Below are positions 23,720 through 26,650 of a stretch of DNA of 26,650 bases, one piece after another. Under the pieces are notes generated by a model, which saw only the letters and a list, made by a program, of their open reading frames with translations, was not told the origin of the DNA and made no database searches. Each line of letters opens with the position of its first letter. Positions within the stretch are counted from its first letter, which is position 1. The DNA is from Candidatus Hadersleviella danica. GTDB taxonomy: Bacteria; Chloroflexota; Anaerolineae; Promineifilales; Promineifilaceae. The DNA lies in assembly GCA_016711405.1 (NCBI GenBank), contig JADJSZ010000089.1, positions 1 through 26,650 on the forward strand. The letters run 5' to 3'. The translations under genes and the position numbers were made by a program.

Positions 23720-25162
23720 TTACGGCCGTGGCCCGAGTGGTGATACGAAAAAGGGCGGCGGGGTGATGTTGGCGGTGCAGGCGGTGTCCAAGCCCTCGGC
23801 CGTGCCCGCCTCGATAAAATCGGCCACTAGGGTGGGGATGCACCCCACGCTCAAAATGCCGTGCCCAAACTTTTCCAACACGATGTGCTGGCTATTGGTC
23901 AGTGTCCGCGCCACCTCATCCCCGTAATGGGGCGGGGTGATGGGGTCCGCCTCGCCCGAGAGCAGGAGGGTGGGGATGTCGCTCGTCAGCGGGGCGAACA
24001 TCTGCTCGGAGACGGCCGCACGGGGCCAATTCTCGCACGTGGCCGTAAAGTCGGCCGACACCAGCGGGAATTGCGTCTCCGCCTGAATCTCGGCCGCTTC
24101 CTGCGCGTCAATGCGCGGGGCATCCTCACTGCACGTTACGGCGTAGAACATGCCTTGGTACATCTGTTGGTTGCCCGCCAAAGCCAACGCTTGGGCGAGG
24201 AGGGGGGTGTAATCGGCCGTGTCCACCGCCCCCTCCACCAACAGGGGCAGGAGCGAGGTCAGGTCGGGGCTGTACAATATGTTGAAGACCACCTGCATCA
24301 AGTCGTCCTCGGCCAGTTCCAATTCGAGCCGTTCGCCCGTCACGGGATGGGTCAGCGTGACTTCTTGCTCGGTCTGCAAATCGGCCAGGAGTTGGTTGAA
24401 CTCGGCCGCAAAGGCGGGGAATCGCTCCGCGCAGGCCGCATCGGCCGTGCAACGGGCAAACAGCAGTTCGAGTGCCCGCTGGCCATCGGCCGGGGATTGC
24501 AGTTGTAGAACCAAGCTGGGGCTGACCACCGCATCCATGACCACCGCCCGCGTGTGTTGCGGGAAGAGGCGCATGTAGGTTTGCGCCGCCCGCGTGCCAT
24601 ACGACACGCCTACCAAGTTGATTTGCTCATAGCCAAGCGCTTCCCGCACTGCGTCCAAATCCTGCATGGCGATTTCGGTCACGTATTGGGTCAGGTCGGC
24701 CGTTTCCATCAGCGTTTGGCGGCATTCTTCGAGCGTTTGGCGCACCATTTCTTCATCCGCGTCTGGCGGTAGCTCCTGCATGGCCGGGCAGGCCAGCGGA
24801 TTCGATTGCCCCGTGCCGCGCTGGTCTACCAGCACGATGTCGCGGGTCTGGTTGAGGCGGGAGAAGGTGGACAGGATGAAGGGGAACGCCTCGATGGCGG
24901 ATTGGCCGGGGCCGCCCGCCAGCATGAAGATGGGGTCGGGCACGGCCGTGTTTTGGGCGGGAATAACGGCGAAGTGGATGGTGAGGGTGCGGCCGTTGGG
25001 CGCGTCGCGGTTTTCGGGCACGGTGATGGTGCCGCAGTCGGCATCCACATCGCCCCCCAGAGCGCATGGCTCGAGGGTGGGGCGGGTGGTTTCTGTGGGG
25101 GGTGTGCCACAGGCGGCCAGAAGGACGGCCGTGAGGAACAAAAGTAAAAATTTGGTTTTCAT
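23720..25162 (-). CDS. Lipoprotein S33-family peptidase (tripeptidyl aminopeptidase-like)
   Basis: A 480-residue alpha/beta hydrolase of the S33/prolyl aminopeptidase type. The start at ATG 25162 is chosen because it gives a perfect lipoprotein signal: MKTKF, a hydrophobic stretch, and the lipobox LLAAC (Cys about 18). The oxyanion region is MLAGGPGQS, followed by VLVDQRGTGQSNPL. The nucleophile elbow is GVSYGTRAA, the acid is in LLSGEADPITPP, and the His is in KFGHGILSVGC. The C-terminal TAP-like domain matches tripeptidyl aminopeptidases. It is expected to sit on the cell surface and trim peptides. The ABC exporter genes follow on the same strand after a repeat hairpin, possibly in one operon. 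The frame is open further upstream to 25306, but that part is not family-like. Confidence 0.9.
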   Translation of the reverse strand: MKTKFLLLFLTAVLLAACGTPPTETTRPTLEPCALGGDVDADCGTITVPENRDAPNGRTLTIHFAVIPAQNTAVPDPIFMLAGGPGQSAIEAFPFILSTFSRLNQTRDIVLVDQRGTGQSNPLACPAMQELPPDADEEMVRQTLEECRQTLMETADLTQYVTEIAMQDLDAVREALGYEQINLVGVSYGTRAAQTYMRLFPQHTRAVVMDAVVSPSLVLQLQSPADGQRALELLFARCTADAACAERFPAFAAEFNQLLADLQTEQEVTLTHPVTGERLELELAEDDLMQVVFNILYSPDLTSLLPLLVEGAVDTADYTPLLAQALALAGNQQMYQGMFYAVTCSEDAPRIDAQEAAEIQAETQFPLVSADFTATCENWPRAAVSEQMFAPLTSDIPTLLLSGEADPITPPHYGDEVARTLTNSQHIVLEKFGHGILSVGCIPTLVADFIEAGTAEGLDTACTANITPPPFFVSPLGPRP

Positions 25163-25383
25163 AACATTGTGCAACAGGGTGGGAACTTTTTCTGTTGGGA
25201 GGGGTGACAGTAGAAACCGCTTGTCTTTATACAAGGGTATGTCAGGTTGGCCATTTTGCAAAATTTGGGGTGGGGATTGCCCTGTTGCCGTTAGGCTAAA
25301 CGGCATTTTTTGCGGGGGGCACGGCCGTGGTTTGTGAGGCTCCCTTCACCGCTGGAAGGGTTTTGTGAGGGCCGAGGACAAGG
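25163..25383. other. Intergenic region upstream of the peptidase gene
   Basis: The peptidase promoter (minus strand) should be here. No convincing -35/-10 pair, operator or RNA gene was identified. Part of it is a passive extension of the peptidase frame without a signal peptide. Confidence 0.4.
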
Positions 25384-25518
25384 TTAGTGAGCGGCTACCT
25401 GCCGGCGCTGGGGGTTGGATAAATCGAAGCCGCGCCGTTGGAGTTGCACGGCCGCCTTCTCCCCACGTACAATGAGGCGGCCATAAGCCTCGACCAAGGT
25501 GTTTTGTTCGGCTTGTTC
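25384..25518 (-). pseudogene. C-terminal remnant of an unidentified gene
   Basis: Minus-strand codons read EQAEQNTLVEAYGRLIVRGE, then a KAAVQLQRRGFDLSNPQRR segment, ending in H and a TAA stop at 25384-25386. A TAG (25519-25521) stands immediately before the first Glu codon, and no start lies within the segment. The residue pattern looks like a real charged helical C terminus with normal GC-rich codon use. The DNA upstream of it on this strand turns AT-rich, suggesting that the rest was lost to replacement or insertion. Family not recognised. Confidence 0.45.
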
Positions 25519-25581
25519 CTAAATATCAGGGATTTCGTTGCTATCGTTATAAGCCTGATTAATATTTATTTGATTTCGCCC

Positions 25582-26296
25582 CTATTTTGTCCCGCCCACA
25601 TAGTCACCCTGAAAATAATTCTGTATGGATGGTTTTAGCTCCAAAAGGTGAATATATTCTTCTAATCTGTTGGATATTTGGCTTGCAAGTGGTGTCATGG
25701 TGTCATTTGCTTGAAAAATCTCTAAACTGAATTCCACTCGTTTATTACTTAATTTCATAAAACTAGCACAGACGGCTAATTGAAGCTGTCCCTGTTTGGG
25801 TTTACGCTTGTAAAAATTCTATTAAATAACCATCTAGTGGTGTGTAATGAAGCCGGTAAGGTGCTTTGTTATTCCGAAATTCATGGATAGCATTAGATTC
25901 TATTCTAAGTTTATTCAACCATGTGAATTGAAAATCTCTTGAGATATACGGTTCAAATAAGTTGCTATAAGATTTTGTAGAACGATAGCGTTTATGAATT
26001 TTACTGCATAGAAAAAGAACTGCTCTATTAATACGCTTCTGCGGCCATTGAAGAATTGGGTAAAGAGCAAAATGTAGCCTAACCGATGCTTGGTAATCGG
26101 TATGCTGACTGACTTGAATAAGTGGCAAAGTCTTTTCTTTCTTCTCTGTTAAATCAACAGCATAATGGCCGACTATTCGACCTACATCCTGCAAGAAGCG
26201 ATTTTTTGCAGTTTCAATATCTGTGTTATCAAAAATCACCTTTTCTTCCTTAAAAACCATAAGGTTTTCTTTTAAATGTTTATCTTGCCAAATCAT
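25582..26296 (-). CDS. Unrecognised protein, about 237 aa, with one frameshift; low GC
   Basis: The first frame (from ATG 26296) gives 164 residues and stops just after DGYLIEFLQA. If one base is removed from the A5 run at 25812-25816 (T run on the coding strand), the protein continues as IEFYKRKPKQGQLQLAVCAS to a TAG at 25582-25584, ending NYFQGDYVGGTK. The protein is basic, without signal peptide or membrane segment. Notable stretches are VGRIVGHYAVDL, YPILQWPQKRINRAVLF and FTWLNKLRIESNAIHEF. I cannot assign a family. The base composition is much lower in GC than the rest of the window and CGGCCG is rare, which points to acquired DNA. No nuclease, helicase or methylase motif is visible. Confidence 0.6.
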
Positions 26297-26398
26297 GATT
26301 TTTTAGTGATAGTGTGTTTTCAAAATTAGGGTAAGGAACTGAGGAAAGTATCGATGTATCCATTTCTTGTTCGGGGGAGGTGAGTGGCCGTGTTTCCC

Positions 26399-26650
26399 TC
26401 ACTTCATAAAGTCTAGTTCATACTCTTCCCATGTTCCTTTGCCTAAGCTCCCAAAAAGCTGATCGGTTAGGTTGGTGGGTGGGGGGGATGGCATGATGAT
26501 TTGGCGGCGCAACGATTCTAACTCGCGCATGATGGTATCAAGGCGGTTGAGGATGAGTTGGGTATCTGGGAGCGTGGCTGGGTGATAGTCATGGGCTTTA
26601 CTCGGTGTGATGGCAAATTGAGTATAGGGAACAGTATAGCGGAAGGGCAT
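26399..26650 (-). CDS. Small antitoxin-like protein (may be cut at the window edge)
   Basis: An 83-residue minus-strand frame whose first codon ATG is exactly the last three bases of the window, so the true start may lie outside. The middle (DTQLILNRLDTIMRELESLRRQI) is a probable coiled coil, and the C terminus (LFGSLGKGTWEEYELDFMK) is acidic. The acidic GTWEEY-type tail resembles small antitoxin-like proteins paired with PIN toxins in Chloroflexota, recalled from memory. No toxin gene follows it within the window, so the role remains uncertain. Confidence 0.55.
   Translation of the reverse strand: MPFRYTVPYTQFAITPSKAHDYHPATLPDTQLILNRLDTIMRELESLRRQIIMPSPPPTNLTDQLFGSLGKGTWEEYELDFMK

Noticed and set aside
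25438..25638. Plus-strand 66-codon frame
   Set aside because: It crosses the GC-rich/AT-rich border, overlaps minus-strand coding remnants on both sides and has no ribosome site.

Overview
The window is a stretch of a moderately GC-rich bacterial chromosome with long intergenic repeats. The best guess is a filamentous Chloroflexota (Anaerolineae-like), inferred from the style of the multi-PAS sensor kinases with a 7TM input domain, the amylosucrase and AlkZ-like genes, and the abundance of short tandem repeats. No rRNA, tRNA or marker gene is present, so the lineage is not proven. The palindrome CGGCCG (often ACGGCCGT) is strongly over-represented throughout, much like the HIP1 word of cyanobacteria.

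Layout. (1) 1-5.3 kb, sucrose metabolism and debris: amylosucrase, a broken four-helix-bundle (S23/IVP-like) gene, a small protein plus HNH endonuclease pair, a PfkB-type fructokinase and a frameshifted alpha/beta hydrolase. Amylosucrase releases fructose from sucrose and the kinase can phosphorylate it. (2) 5.4-7.6 kb: an orphan xanthine-dehydrogenase-family molybdenum hydroxylase large subunit. (3) 7.9-16.5 kb: a duplicated two-component locus, HK1-RR1-HK2-RR2. HK1 is a 7TM-PAS-second membrane module-multi-PAS kinase. HK2 carries a GNAT acetyltransferase domain at its N terminus ahead of GAF, PAS and kinase domains. Both RRs are receiver-only. (4) 16.5-19.4 kb: class II fumarase lying between two inverted copies of a 75-bp mobile repeat, then an AlkZ-like winged-helix DNA glycosylase. 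(5) 19.5-20.8 kb: a MITE-like element, then an AT-rich island with nine 21-bp tandem repeats in which one codon is hypervariable, followed by an uncharacterised helical protein. This is the most intriguing locus. (6) 21-25.2 kb, minus strand: S33-type lipoprotein peptidase, NatAB-like ABC exporter, and a Phd/RelE-type toxin-antitoxin pair. (7) 25.3-26.65 kb: low-GC DNA with a gene remnant, an unrecognised protein and an antitoxin-like small protein cut by the window edge.

Two features run through the window. Almost every intergenic gap holds a different 7-8 bp tandem repeat, usually arranged as a hairpin, resembling the STRR repeats of heterocystous cyanobacteria; several of these supply start codons, stop codons or N-terminal residues of genes. 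In addition, at least six genes are broken by single-base indels, mostly in homopolymer runs. This could be real decay or uncorrected long-read error, so the frameshifted genes are described as the protein they would encode if repaired.
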